Shown in pieces: positions 23,931 to 34,469 of a DNA stretch of 64,000 nt; the stretch's first letter is position 1, and the number at the start of each line of letters is the position of its first letter. Where the stretch lies: the NCBI GenBank assembly GCA_025084515.1, contig JAJAGP010000086.1, positions 620,001 to 684,000 of the forward strand. Reading direction: 5' to 3'. Under the pieces are notes generated by a model. The model made no database searches. It saw nothing but the letters and a program-made list of their open reading frames with translations, and was not told the DNA's origin. Source of the DNA: Ancistrus triradiatus. Its lineage: Eukaryota > Chordata > Actinopteri > Siluriformes > Loricariidae. A program made the translations under genes and the position numbers.

Positions 23931-24250
23931 GGAGATCTGCATGGAGCTACAGTATGTGCCAACCTGCTGAAGACTTACAGGAAACGTTTGACCTCTGTCA
24001 TTGCCAACAAAGGTTATGTTACAAAGTATTGAGTTGAACTTTTGTTATTGACCAAATACTTATTTTCCACCATGATTTACAATTAAATTCTTTAAAAATC
24101 CTACAATGTGATTTCCTGGATTTTTTTTCTCATTTTGTCTCTCATAGTTGAAGTGTAGCTATAATGAAAATTACAGACCTCTCTCATCTTTCTAAGTCGG
24201 AGAACTTGCACAATCAGTGGCTGACTAAATACTTCTTTGCCCCACTGTAT
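23931..24250 (+). mobile_element. Tc1-like 3' fragment (same family as 58325-59618)
   Basis: GGAAACGTTTGACCTCTGTC, ATTGCCAACAAAGGTTATGT and TTAAATTCTTTAAAAATCCTAC match, inverted, the left end of the element at 58325. It carries the transposase C-terminal tail and one terminal repeat ending GCCCCACTGTA, also seen at positions 1-19. Confidence 0.75.
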
Positions 24251-24264
24251 GTGTTGAGACAATA

Positions 24265-24900
24265 ACTGTGTCCCAATTCAGGGGCTGCATACTTCATGGG
24301 ATGTGGTCTACGTAGAACTATGCGCTAGTATTACAGATTCGGTCTTCTAATGGACAGGGAGAGGAGAACAGGTTAACTGCCGGCTCTACGAGTATAATTT
24401 GAATGCATCGTAAACTTATATCAATATAAATTATATTAGCTGCATCCCTTTTCAGGGACAAATGCACCATTCTTTTCCCTGGTAACATTTACATTTACAG
24501 CATTTAGCAGATGCCCTTATCCAGAGCGACTTACATTGGTACAGTCTTACAATCTAAGCTCAAGGACCTAACAGTGGCAGCTTTGGCTGAGGTGGGATTT
24601 GAACCCTAGACCTTCTGGTTCATAGTCCCTCACCTTAACCACTAGGCCACCACAGTAACAAAGGATCCAACTGATGTACCCTCTGCCGGTCAGCATATCC
24701 CCAGGTTCATTGCGCGCTGGCGGGAACTTAGGGATATAGCGGCGTCATCGGAACGGTAGGGTGAGGAACATAAGTATTATTAAACTGGAATAGCTAATAA
24801 TTCTAATTATTAATAATAACAATAAAATTATTAATAATATTAATAATAAATATTAAATAATATAAATTAATAATAACTGCTCCAATAATTCAAAAACAGC
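24265..24900 (+). mobile_element. Probable 5' region of a hAT-type element
   Basis: GTGTCCCAATTCAGGGGCTG at 24269 resembles the start of common fish DNA elements, and a hAT transposase relic follows at 24930. A SINE splits this segment at 24488-24654. Linking terminus and transposase into one element is inference. Confidence 0.4.
24488..24654 (-). mobile_element. tRNA-derived SINE with target-site duplication
   Basis: On the minus strand it starts TGTGGTGGCCTAGTGGTTAA (A box), then has GGGTTCAAATCCCACC (B box) and ends TGCTGTAAATGTAAATG. A 6-bp direct repeat GTAACA flanks it at 24482-24487 and 24655-24660. Fullest copy of the family in the window. Confidence 0.85.
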
Positions 24901-24929
24901 CTAAAAACTAAACTCAAAATTTGTGGCTC

Positions 24930-25610
24930 CATTTTGTAAAGCTCAGGGTGTTTTGTGCCAAAGTAAAATCCAACAGTAAATCCAGGGCAGAGTAGACCGT
25001 CTCATTTTGGTTCAGCCTTCGGACAGACCTCCGTAGACAGTGTTCTTCGAGGGATGCAACCCCTGAAGATGATGCAGCTCATGAAGCTTTTTCAGCCTCC
25101 TGTCCCAAAACAAACCACGTTACAGATCTTTTATGATCACTTAAGAAAAAGTGAGAAGTAGAGCAGCATTACTAACGCAGTGGCCTATCATATCACCAAA
25201 GACATGGTCCCTATTGAAAACGTGGAACAAGATGACTTTATACAGCTAATAAAGCCACTCAACCCAAGATATCAGCTACCTAGTCGAAATCACTTTTCAA
25301 GAGATGTGCTACCCAAAATGTATACTGAATTGAGAAAGAGTCTCACTTCACACTGACCACCAATATGTGTTTCAGTAGGACCTGCGATCCATACATGAGT
25401 GTGACGGTACATTTAATGGAAAACTGGGATATGAAAAGTGCCTCTCACCAGACCAATTACGTTCCACAAGACCACACAGGGGAGCATGTAGCTGAAGCCC
25501 TGAAGGACGCCTTCGCAAGCTGGAAGCTCATCCTATCAGGACTGGTTGCTATAACTACTGCCAACAGGGACTACTAATGTCAAAGCAATACACCTGAACA
25601 ACTGGCTACG
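24930..25610 (+). pseudogene. hAT transposase (ZBED-like), decayed
   Basis: Plus-strand fragments read AVAYHITKDMVPIENVEQ, then PRYQLPSRNHFSRDVLPKMY (25160-25335), then TCDPYMSVTVHLMENWDMKS and DHTGEHVAEALKDAFASWKL (25380-25530). This is the order of segments in hAT transposases and ZBED-type host derivatives. A TAG after a KKK-like stretch near 25155 and a frame break near 25350 separate them, and the C-terminal dimerisation region is not found. It is a dead transposon gene rather than a domesticated host gene. Confidence 0.8.
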
Positions 25611-25614
25611 GATG

Positions 25615-26525
25615 CAGAGTTTTGGTCACAGGCTTCATTTGGTCATTGGTAAGTGCGATATTTAATTAAATGATTTGAAATAAGAACAAAAAAAAATTAC
25701 TAGTGTAACACTCAGTTAAAACTTTGAAAGGACTCTACCTAGAATTATTAAAGAGCAAGTCAGCTTTTAGTTGTTTTTGCTGAGTATCATTTTTGTTTAC
25801 ATTTTACCATTTGTACAGCTTGAGTATTTCATGCAGGAAAAGAACATTAAGTTATTTTACTTAAGGAGTATTTTTACTTAATATAACACACTAGCACAAG
25901 CTAGCTAGCTATCAGTCACTCAAAATCATAAAATCAGCCATCTAAGACAGCTGTAAATGAATGGACACGTCACTAACCCCAATTAATGCTTTTCAGGAGC
26001 GATGTGTGTGTAGATTAATGTCCAAGAGTGTTTGACCTTCAAAGAAAATATGTTTTTAATAATGACATTTTTGCTTACTTTGTCACCAGTACCGCTAGAA
26101 TGGGGCGTCACCCAATTTCGATCACCTCACTTCTGGTTTTCCGTAATGTAATGTATGTATATAACTGTAAAAAATATTTATATAAAATGTAATTTGTTAG
26201 TATGATGGAAAGTTGTCGCATTTTTATAATTTTTTTCAGTAACAAAATATGCAGTGTTGTTGTCTGATTTACTTCTTGGGGGATTTAATCTCTTATTTTG
26301 ATCCTGTAAAAAATTACCTCATAAGAAATCAGGACGCCATGTTTAAAAGTTTCAATTTATTACACATTTTCACAAATAATTTAATAATAATTAATCATTA
26401 AAATATAATAAATAAAATAATGAAATGTAATACAATTAATTTTTTAAATTAAGTATAGTAATACATTAAGTTAATTATGAATCATAGGATAATATTAAAA
26501 TAATAATTCATAATTATATTATTAA
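25615..26525. other. AT-rich spacer, no gene seen
   Basis: Long TAATAA/ATTAAT runs at about 26380-26525. No coding evidence. May be 3' hAT DNA. Confidence 0.45.
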
Positions 26526-26539
26526 TTATTATTTTAAAC

Positions 26540-27640
26540 ACACACACACTTGCTGAAAATCATTTTGACCGAGAGGACTTGATCTTCCTGCACCAAAGAC
26601 ACTCAAACTCTTCCTCTTCGGAGTCGTTCCGCTGCTCGCAGCTGCAGTAAAACCACTCCCTGCCAAGGTACAGCACAACCATGACTGCATCGTCTCCTGA
26701 GCTACCTGCATCTCCCACAAATGTCTGACAGGAAACAAACATTCTCAGTCTCACTCTCTATCTCACTTGATGTCAGAATATTATAAATTAAAGTAGGTTG
26801 TTCACTGTAATAGCATTTGACTTGCAATCAACCAAGGCTATTAAAATATATTTAATAAGTCTTTATCTATTATCTAATTTAATAATAACCTTATCTATTT
26901 TTTGGCTACCTTTGGCTTGTGTCATGGGTGCATCTCCGTCCCCTCCCTCATCTGATTGCACCTTCCTGACTTTCCTTCTACCTGTAAAAATAATCTTTAG
27001 ATCCTGAACACCTACAGATTATACAAGAAAATCTACCACACTGAAGAGGTAAGAAAAACACTAAATGCTCCTTAACAGTGGTTGAATTGCTAACTGAATA
27101 TTTAAGTCACCTGTCTTCAGCACCGGAGCTTTTCTCTTTTTATTCTATTCACCTCTAAATCCTCTGAGGTGGAGGTGGTATTGGTCCTGCTTCTGCAGCT
27201 GGGGGGGGGTCACAGAGCATGTGGATTCAGAGGGAAGATGCCACACTTTCTGAACCCATGCACCACAATGCCCCGATCCTTCAGCCACTGGTACAGGTGA
27301 CGGAATACTTTAGCAATTTCAGATTTGTTAACAACATAAGAGTGTTTGAAATGGCAGAGGTTGCCAGCCACCTTGGCAAACTCTGCCCTCAAAGAGCCAA
27401 AGAATCCAACGTCCAACGGCTGCAAGACATGGGAGCAATGGGGTGCGAGGAACAGGAGTACGACACCTTCCCTCTTAGCTGCATCAGTGACCTCTGGGGC
27501 CAGATGTGTTTTGTGGCCATCAAATATAAGGAGCAGAGGGAGCTTCTTTGTTGCACAGCAAATGAAGTGCTTGAACCACCGCTGGAACAAGTCACCATCA
27601 ATATTCTATGCTGGTGATTTGCCATATAGAGCGTTGGGGG
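26540..27640 (-). pseudogene. Pogo/Tigger-type DDE transposase, partial
   Basis: The minus-strand frame 27210-27590 (126 codons) contains LLLIFDGHKTHLAPEV, FLAPHCSHVLQPLDVGFFGS and a C-terminal IVVHGFRKCGIFPLNPHA. These are the second and third acidic motifs of pogo-like DDE_1 transposases. Downstream on the same strand (26560-26754) a Cys-rich segment YLGREWFYCSCEQRNDSEEE and ECLWCRK may be its C-terminal zinc-binding tail, in another frame. The N-terminal CENP-B-like DNA-binding part is absent. Probably dead, although the central block is uninterrupted. Confidence 0.75.
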
Positions 27641-27663
27641 GTCCTCCTTGAGTGTAATCCTAT

Positions 27664-27665
27664 CA

Positions 27666-27705
<40 letters not shown>

Positions 27706-27706
27706 T
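27664..27706. repeat. (ATT)n microsatellite
   Basis: Fourteen or so TTA/ATT units. Confidence 0.95.
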
Positions 27707-28114
27707 AGTATTATGAATAACTAACTATGATTTATTGTTTTTATGATTGCAATGGTAATAATAAAAACAACAATAGTAATGTTTGTAATACTGCGTGCTT
27801 TTATTCAGCTTGCTTTTCTTGTGTATGGAACCAGCTCTTTGTTGCGTATTTGATTGTGATAATATGGGGGAAAATATCAAGATATATATTGTGTATCACG
27901 ATATGAGATATAAATGTCGAAATATGATTTTTGGTCCATATCTCCCAGCCCTAAGTAATAGAAATTGTATAATAGTAATAGATAGTAGTGTCTGTAGCTG
28001 TCTGAATAAAAAAGGCTTCACAGTGTAAAAAAATGTTTTACAAAAATAAAACTACATAAATGGAGAAATAAATGTAACAGGATGTCTCAGCATCTAAACA
28101 TAAAATCAGCCAAA
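27707..28114. other. Intergenic; part duplicated at 40945-41095
   Basis: 27965-28105 matches 40945-41090 (AATAAAAAAGGCT, GGAGAAATAAATGTAACAGG compared with GGAATAAATGTAACAGG). So the array duplication, or a dispersed repeat, extends upstream of copy 1. Confidence 0.55.
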
Positions 28115-28245
28115 AAGCTGCCACTGTTGGGTCCTTGAGCAAGACCATTAACCCACAATTGCTTGGATTGTAAGATTGTACCAATTGTAAGTCGCTCTGG
28201 ATAAGGCCGTCTGCTAAATGCTGTAAATGTAAATGTAAATGTATA
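28115..28245 (+). mobile_element. tRNA-derived SINE family V, 5'-truncated
   Basis: CACTGTTGGGTCCTTGAGCA through TCTGCTAAATGCTGTAAATG. It lacks the A/B-box head. A sister copy stands at the matching place next to 40945-41095. Confidence 0.75.
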
Positions 28246-28249
28246 TATT

Positions 28250-28578
28250 TAAAGGCTTTATATAACCAGCATTTTGTGTTACTAAGTCACATCATCAGGC
28301 TGTTAAAGGTAGGACAGGTTTAAAGGTTTTAATGTTATGGTTTATTCTGATTTCTTATTCAAATCTAATCGAACATTAATTATTTGGCCTTTATTCACAC
28401 ATATAGAGGTTATAACAATACAATAGCAGCAGAGATTCTATACATTTGTGTAACAGCATTGTTATAACATTTTGCTGTATTGTGTTAATACATTTTAGTT
28501 ATTTAACCCTGTTTCCTGTGGAACTTTCCAAGCTTCACCATTCTTCTGAAAAAAAAAAAGTCCAGCCAAAAAGAAATT
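28250..28578 (+). promoter_or_regulatory. Putative promoter/5'UTR region of SAMHD1-like copy 1
   Basis: This stretch lies immediately upstream of the chosen ATG. 28330-28510 resembles 40510-40655 and 53420-53545 (ACATTTGTGTAACAGC / ACATTTGTGTATCAGC). A decamer GGAACTTTCC at 28520-28529, about 50 bp before the ATG, fits the NF-kappaB-site pattern. No clear ISRE or TATA box was seen. Regulatory role is inference. Confidence 0.3.
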
Positions 28579-28596
28579 ATGTCAACAGAGTTTAAG
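28579..28596 (+). pseudogene. samhd1-like: Copy 1 exon 1 (start codon)
   Basis: Reads MSTEFK followed by the donor GTAATG, phase 0. The next exon continues with IFNDSVHGHIKMHPLL, as expected for a SAMHD1-like protein that begins directly before the HD core. The start was chosen because no upstream SAM-domain exon is visible. Confidence 0.65.
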
Positions 28597-29185
28597 GTAA
28601 TGTTTCTCTCATTTATTAAATATTTAACCCGTTTATAAGCTGTCTTTGTTCTGTTTCTGCTTTAATAGCAGAAGATGTGATTAAAAAAATACAGGACGAT
28701 GAGAAGAATTAATGGGTTCTGGTTATTTTATATGTAATAAGAATTAAGCGTATGTATTATGTCTCATTCAAAGAACACAAACAAAAACTTGAAATTGAAC
28801 AAAAAAATTCTTTTGGTTTTGTTGTAAACTTTTGGTATTTGTTTTGAATAATATTTCTTTGGCTGCATCACTACTGGTAACATTTATGTACTGACAATCT
28901 TTCAGAACTGACATAGAGAGAAATGTGACTGTATTTACTTTTTTGTTCAGTTTGCTAAACAGCATAAGTATAAAGTAACAGTAAAGAAACATTTCCAACT
29001 TTGTGAAAACAAAATCCACATGTATTTATATTTCACAAAGGACCGATTGGTTCCATGATCTCCTCATCATTTATCTGCAGAAGGTTTTATACCTTATGGT
29101 TGAGTCCGAACACAAAAATGCAGACTTTCAGTAAAACAGCACCATGAACACTTTATTTTATGGATTTTTTTTTTCCAAATCTTAG

Positions 29186-29346
29186 ATCTTTAATGACTCT
29201 GTCCATGGCCACATCAAGATGCATCCTCTGCTGATGGATATTATCGACACACCAGCTTTTCAGCGCCTGAGGAACATCAAGCAGCTGGGAGAAGGCTATT
29301 TCGTCTTTCCAGGAGCCTCTCACAACCGCTTTGAGCACTCCATCGG
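29186..29346 (+). pseudogene. samhd1-like: Copy 1 exon 2 (HD core N-terminal part)
   Basis: Encodes IFNDSVHGHIKMHPLLMDII, then a segment ending FPGASHNRFEHSIG, holding the equivalents of R164 and the metal ligand H167. Acceptor CTTAG, donor GGGTAAAA. It ends in phase 2 (ATC GG). Confidence 0.9.
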
Positions 29347-29669
29347 GTAAAAATGATAAGCCATTCATTTATACAGGAAACTATGTCAGATACAAATGTA
29401 GATGAACTGGGTGAGAATACATACAATGTAAATCCACAAGATTCCAGGTTTCTAATGTTTGCTTCAAAAAAGAAGTGACAGACTAATTTTAAAAAGTATC
29501 ATGTAGTCTTTCTCAATGCAATTATTTTAATAATGAAACACCGCCCTATAATTATCACTGATCAAAAGTTACTGATGATGCAAGCAATGTAAATGTAGAA
29601 TGATATGATGTAATGACATTATCCACACGTCTGTACAAACAGAGCTACAGTATCAAACTAATACTAACA

Positions 29670-29670
<1 letters not shown>

Positions 29671-29708
<38 letters not shown>

Positions 29709-29718
29709 TGTGTGTATT
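29671..29718. repeat. (TG)n microsatellite before exon 3
   Basis: About 20 TG units, slightly interrupted, ending some 15 bp before the exon 3 acceptor. Confidence 0.95.
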
Positions 29719-29732
29719 TTTATTTAACATAG

Positions 29733-29846
29733 TGGCTCATCTGGCAGGGCAGCTCCTACAAAGTGTGATGGATCAGCAGAAAGAGCTGAACATAGGCGAG
29801 AAAGACAAGCTTTGTGTTCATATTGCAGGACTGTGTCATGACCTGG
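29733..29846 (+). pseudogene. samhd1-like: Copy 1 exon 3 (HD motif)
   Basis: Encodes VAHLAGQLL..LCVHIAGLCHDLG, including H206-D207 of the HD motif. With acceptor ACATAG the exon begins TGGCTCAT. Joined to exon 2 (..ATC GG) this shifts the frame and meets a TGA at the CHD position. A two-base-longer exon start (TGTGGCTC) would restore the family sequence, so a 2-bp loss beside the neighbouring TG microsatellite is likely. Confidence 0.85.
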
Positions 29847-29865
29847 GTGAGTAATTTACGACAGG

Positions 29866-29868
<3 letters not shown>

Positions 29869-29920
<52 letters not shown>
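29869..29920. repeat. (TG)n microsatellite after exon 3
   Basis: About 25 GT units beginning some 20 bp after the exon 3 donor. Exon 3 is thus bracketed by TG tracts. The corresponding interval before copy 2 is lost. Confidence 0.95.
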
Positions 29921-30153
29921 CTGATCATATCTTAGATGGTTCAAATGGTTAAACACTCTGAACTGAATTAGAATTTGATAAATGGTGAGCAAAATCAAAG
30001 AAAATCATTCTTTTTAATCTTGATTATCCTGGTCAGGATTTGGATTCTAACCAAACCCAGCCCCTCATGAACTGCCATTCCCAGCAGCTGACTCTTACCA
30101 CAGAGCTACCGATAATTATTTAATCAAGCCCTTTTTCTGTTTCTGAAATTAAG

Positions 30154-30212
30154 GTCATGGTCCATTCTCACACGCATTTGAGGATTTCATGAAGGAGCTG
30201 AAAAAACAGAAG
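30154..30212 (+). pseudogene. samhd1-like: Copy 1 exon 4 (GHGPFSH)
   Basis: Encodes GHGPFSHAFEDFMKELKKQK with H210 and H215 equivalents. Acceptor AAG, donor GTACTT. Copy 2 has the same length exon at 46139-46197. Confidence 0.9.
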
Positions 30213-30346
30213 GTACTTAACTCTGATTTAGAGCCGAATTTACCTGTTCAGCCAATTTCAAAATGGTTTGTTTAACTCTCAAGATTCTTGTATAATTTAG
30301 TTGTTTGTTTTGTTTGTTTGTTTGTTTTACTTCTGGGGAACCTCAG

Positions 30347-30367
30347 CCTTCACTGCCTAAGTGGGAG
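30347..30367 (+). pseudogene. samhd1-like: Copy 1 exon 5 (21-nt microexon)
   Basis: PSLPKWE between CTCAG and GTAAGA. The KW precedes the H233 position, so the microexon fits the family. Conserved in copy 2 (PSLPKWK). Confidence 0.75.
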
Positions 30368-30579
30368 GTAAGAATAAGATTTATAGTTTTACACTTAAGC
30401 TCTATTATGTGTAGAGATAAGACAGACTCTATGTGCTAATGCAGCATATCAAGACTGAGCATCTCAAAGCTAAAGGTAAAGTCATAGATTATTAAATAGG
30501 AAGCAGATTTAATCAGCACCTTAAACTACTGTCTAAACTACTATCTTCTAATAATTGTGCCTCATCTCTTGTGGGACAG

Positions 30580-30711
30580 CATGAAGATCAATCCATCAAA
30601 ATGCTTCAGAGCATAAAAAATAAAATTATGAATGAAGACTACGGGCTTTCAGAAAGTGACTTTGATTTCATCGAGGAGCTCATCAACGGACCAAAAACAC
30701 CATCATCTGAA
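30580..30711 (+). pseudogene. samhd1-like: Copy 1 exon 6
   Basis: 44 codons starting HEDQSIKML (H233 equivalent) and ending ELINGPKTPSSE. Acceptor GACAG, donor GTAATA. Copy 2 has 11 more codons in the middle. Confidence 0.85.
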
Positions 30712-31068
30712 GTAATAATTTTAAAATCATAACACAAACAGTCAGTGTGTTCAGGCACCAATACTATCTGTGTACTTACATACCAGTTACAGTAACTGCT
30801 GTATCTAATGGTACCAAAAATATTAAGACCAAATATGTCAGATTTCAGAGAGCAGTGTTTGGCTGAATTTGAGTAATTCAGATACACACAATAAAGGTGT
30901 GAGAGTTTAAAATGAAACTCAGCTATTATCTGTAACCTCACTTTATTATTTAGACAGATAGTGTTTGTGATGTTAATGTGATGATGGTTATATTGCACCA
31001 CACACACCACCATGTCTGGGTCACTGTTGTACTGGAAATGATCATGTTGTGTATTTTTCCTCGTGCAG

Positions 31069-31169
31069 TGGAATTACAGAGGATGAGGACCAGAGACGTC
31101 CTTCTTATATGAGATTGTGTCTAACAAAAAAACAGGAATCGATGTGGACAAAATGGATTATTTCAGTAG
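31069..31169 (+). pseudogene. samhd1-like: Copy 1 exon 7 with in-frame TGA
   Basis: Reads WNYRG-stop-GPETSFLYEIVSN then GIDVDKMDYFSR, holding D311, K312 and Y315. The stop TGA is at 31084-31086. Copy 2 has CGA at the corresponding place, so the stop looks like a CpG-type C-to-T change. Acceptor GCAG, donor GTGAGT. Confidence 0.85.
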
Positions 31170-31253
31170 GTGAGTTCTGCTTGTGCTCACATTCTGGGTT
31201 TAATGTTTGGCTTCCTGTTTTAAGTCCTGTTTTATACTATTTTTTTCTCTCAG

Positions 31254-31362
31254 AGACTGCCACCATCTGGGGATGAAAAGCAATTTCTCTCATAAGCGTT
31301 ATGTGATGTTTGCACGAGTCTGCAGAATGAGAGATACTAAGCAGATCTGCATGAGAGACAAG
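31254..31362 (+). pseudogene. samhd1-like: Copy 1 exon 8
   Basis: Encodes DCHHLGMKSNFSHKRYVMFA then RVCRMRDTKQICMRDK, starting with the D319 equivalent. Donor GTGAGC. The retroviral insertion begins only about 17 bp into the following intron. Confidence 0.9.
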
Positions 31363-31380
31363 GTGAGCATTAGAGCAGAA

Positions 31381-31795
31381 TTACCACGGGCCTCGTCCGT
31401 GTCGTCATGAGAATGAGCCTTAGTTTTGACAATGGCTAAAGATCTAGGCAGAGAACAGGAAGCAATCAGATCCTGTACAAGGGTTTGATGCGAAATGGGC
31501 TTACCATCAGCACCTACGAAGCCTCGAGACTCCCAAATGCGACCCATGTCATGAGCTACCCCAAAGGCGTAGCGAGAGTCAGTGTAAATAGTCACGTCAT
31601 GGTCCTGTGAGATCACACACGCACGGGTTAATGCATACAGTTCAGCAGCCTGAGCGGAAGAAAAAGGCAAGGAAAAAGCCTCTATAACAACATCAGGTAA
31701 ACGACAAACAGAATAACCACACAGGAAAATACCATCTGCAGGCTTTGAGCAGGAACCATCAACAAAGAGAACATCTCCTGTTGGGAGAGGGAGAA
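31381..31795 (-). pseudogene. Retroviral RNase H domain (ERV pol remnant)
   Basis: The minus-strand frame shows the RNase H acidic tetrad in order: an Asp in a VDGS motif near 31760, a Glu in AAEL near 31640, an Asp in YTDSRYA near 31585, and an Asp just before EARGN near 31400. The frame is open from about 31795 to the insertion edge and then runs into antisense SAMHD1 exon 8 sequence. Upstream pol is broken and no integrase follows, so the polyprotein is non-functional. Confidence 0.8.
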
Positions 31796-34469
31796 GAAGA
31801 CAGATCAGCTCTGATGCCCCCTAGTTTTCGTGCACAATTGCAGACCATGCAATCGTGATCAGTGTGTCATCAGTTAAATTGGTTCACAGTCATCCTGCGC
31901 GTTTTTATAAGGCGCTGCAGGGCATGCGCATGCGTATCATGTGAAGACGTCGATTTTTATAGTCAAGTTTTCGAGTGGCCAGTTAATATGGCCTCATAAC
32001 CTGAATCGGTCGGCGCTGAAGCGGACAGGTGTGTTGTGTACTAAATGACGTAATTTTAAATGACGTAAAATGTGCGTTACACCTGTGGGAAGTGTGAAGT
32101 ATCAAAGGGTTGCGACAGGACAATTTTTCCTGAGCCATCCCATCACCATCAACGCACAGGCAGCGACAGCAAGCAGACATAAAGGGGCAAACCTTGTGCC
32201 ACTGTATCTAGGGTTTTTAGAGTTAAAAACTGCTGCGCCAGGACAGCGGCCGCAGAGCCTTTGTTTGCTGCTTGTGTGTGACCCACATGGTGAAAAGGCA
32301 GGTCATAGTTTGGGCAGGGCCTAGTGCTGGAGCAAACACACAGGGCCCCCCCCCCGCTTCAGTTCCAGAAAAGGCATTGTTTCATGTCATGAGTCCAGAC
32401 CAGAGGTTCTGTCAAGAGGATCATTTGTGGCGAATAGCAGAGCACACAGGCCATTTGTCCCCATAGTATGAGCAGTCAGGTATCCATTGCCTACAATAGT
32501 TTTATCAGTCCCAGGAAAGGCCATCCCCCCCCAAATGCAAATGCTTTTTGTCGCAGGGTGTTCAGTGTTTGACAATGACTTGTATTCGGTCTTGTGTCAG
32601 ACGGCGACAACCCTTGGGAGAGTTCGTGTCCCAGATCTACTGAACGGAAGGAAGGCAGCATTGGGAGCCTGGAACGAGATACCTTGAAAAAAAACCCTTT
32701 TTCAGCCAGTCTTTTGCAAACAGAAAATGATAGTGGCTTTCTCTGCAGGTGGGCACATCAACAGCCAGAGACGAGGAAGAAGGGTCGTCAAGCGTAACTG
32801 CCCAACACAACAGAGCTAGGGGGGGGTGGTTTTTAAGGTCATGTAACGCATCTCAGACAGCAGCGGGCAAACACTGCAAGGTGAATCAATTTACACCTGA
32901 GGGAGTCCCCTTGTCCATGTGTGTACTGTCGGCCCCTGTGCGTTGAAGGCGAACAGAGGCCTGTGTCTGCTTTCCCAACAGGAATGCTGAAAAAGGCAGA
33001 ACACATAAGTTCAATCACAAGAGAAACAACACATGATCGTGGAGGAACCGAAAGCGATTATAGAAGGCACATCTGGCACTAATTGGTGGAGCAACTGGAA
33101 TAACAATTGAGTTTAAATTTTTTTTTCTGAGGTCTTTGTGTGAAGCGCCATGGAGCCATCGGCTTTGGGGACAGGATTATAACTGGTGTGTTGTATGGAC
33201 TTGTGGCACGGAACCACCACCCAACCCTTGCTGTAGAAGGGAAGAGAGAACACAGTCAATACCCGGCAGCCCTTTAGCTGGTGTCAAGGGGGTATTGTCG
33301 AATGTATACAGGATCGGTGTGTTTTCATAGTGGCCTCATAGGGGGGCGCAGGAAAGAAACAAACCCCACATCAATCCCTATGATCAGCCCACAGAGTAAG
33401 CGGTAACTGTTTGTAGAAAAACAGGAAGAGAGTGTTAGAGACGGACAAATACACTTCCTCATATATCTCTTCTTCGAGAGAGATGACAGAGAGAGAGAGC
33501 CAGTAAAAGGAGGGGTGACACACAATCATGGGGGGGAAGTGAACGAGAGGTTTAACAGCTTTTAACGAGCTGGCAGCTGCCGAGAAAGTTTAATCAGGGC
33601 GTCCACGAAAGGGAGCGCATTACTAGGGGATGGTAAGAAGATTAATGATATCCTTCAGCGTGGAAGGATTCGGTGGTGAATATTTTTGTATCCTCTCGTG
33701 GGGACACGTTCCAGACAGCGGCCACCACAGTTAGTGAGTGGCTCAAAATCAGAAATCTCTCCTCGGAATCTGAGAGCTGACCCCTGAGGACTTTTTCTTT
33801 GTTTTTTCCTCTGCCACGGGGTTTTCCTCTGCACGGGTTTTTTTTTGGTTTTTTGTGGCCGACTCTGGGCCACTTGGTTTCGGCCTCTGATTTATTCCTC
33901 AATGATTTTTAGTTGTTTTCAGTAATCTGCATAGCAGCTATTAAGGGTGCCGGTGGTGCCGTTTGGCGGGCGGGGGGTCCGTAAATGGCGGTGGATGAGG
34001 GCAAGTTTTTTTTTTTGTGGCATGACTTTTGCCTATGCTGGTTTAAATAACTAAACTGATTTCAGGGGAAGTTCGGCTTTTTGGGATTCCCTTCAAAACC
34101 TTCTTTGGTGTATATAGGTTATGATAACCATCCCAGATATCTTTTTTCATACCATACCATTGACGATATCCCTCGCACAATATAATCATAATACCATTCA
34201 GGGTCCCCCCCATTGCCATCAAAAATCATTTTAAATAAATTTAATATGCGCCTGACTGTAAGTACCATGGATCACAAGGTACCAAGGTAACCCGACCCCT
34301 AAGGGTAAGGGCGGAATTGTGGAAACTGGCCCTCAGTCCATCCAGCCAAATTCCTTTTCTCCAGCCCCATTGGGCCTGACATAAAAAACCCAATCCACAA
34401 CGACGAAACATCCAATCCCGAGGGGGTTTCCCCCGGGGATCAAGGCTTAGGGTAAGAACCAACCCCCAT

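Noticed and set aside
27210..27590. Domesticated pogo-derived host gene
   Set aside because: Only the central transposase block is open; the DNA-binding N-terminus is missing and the downstream Cys-rich part is out of frame.
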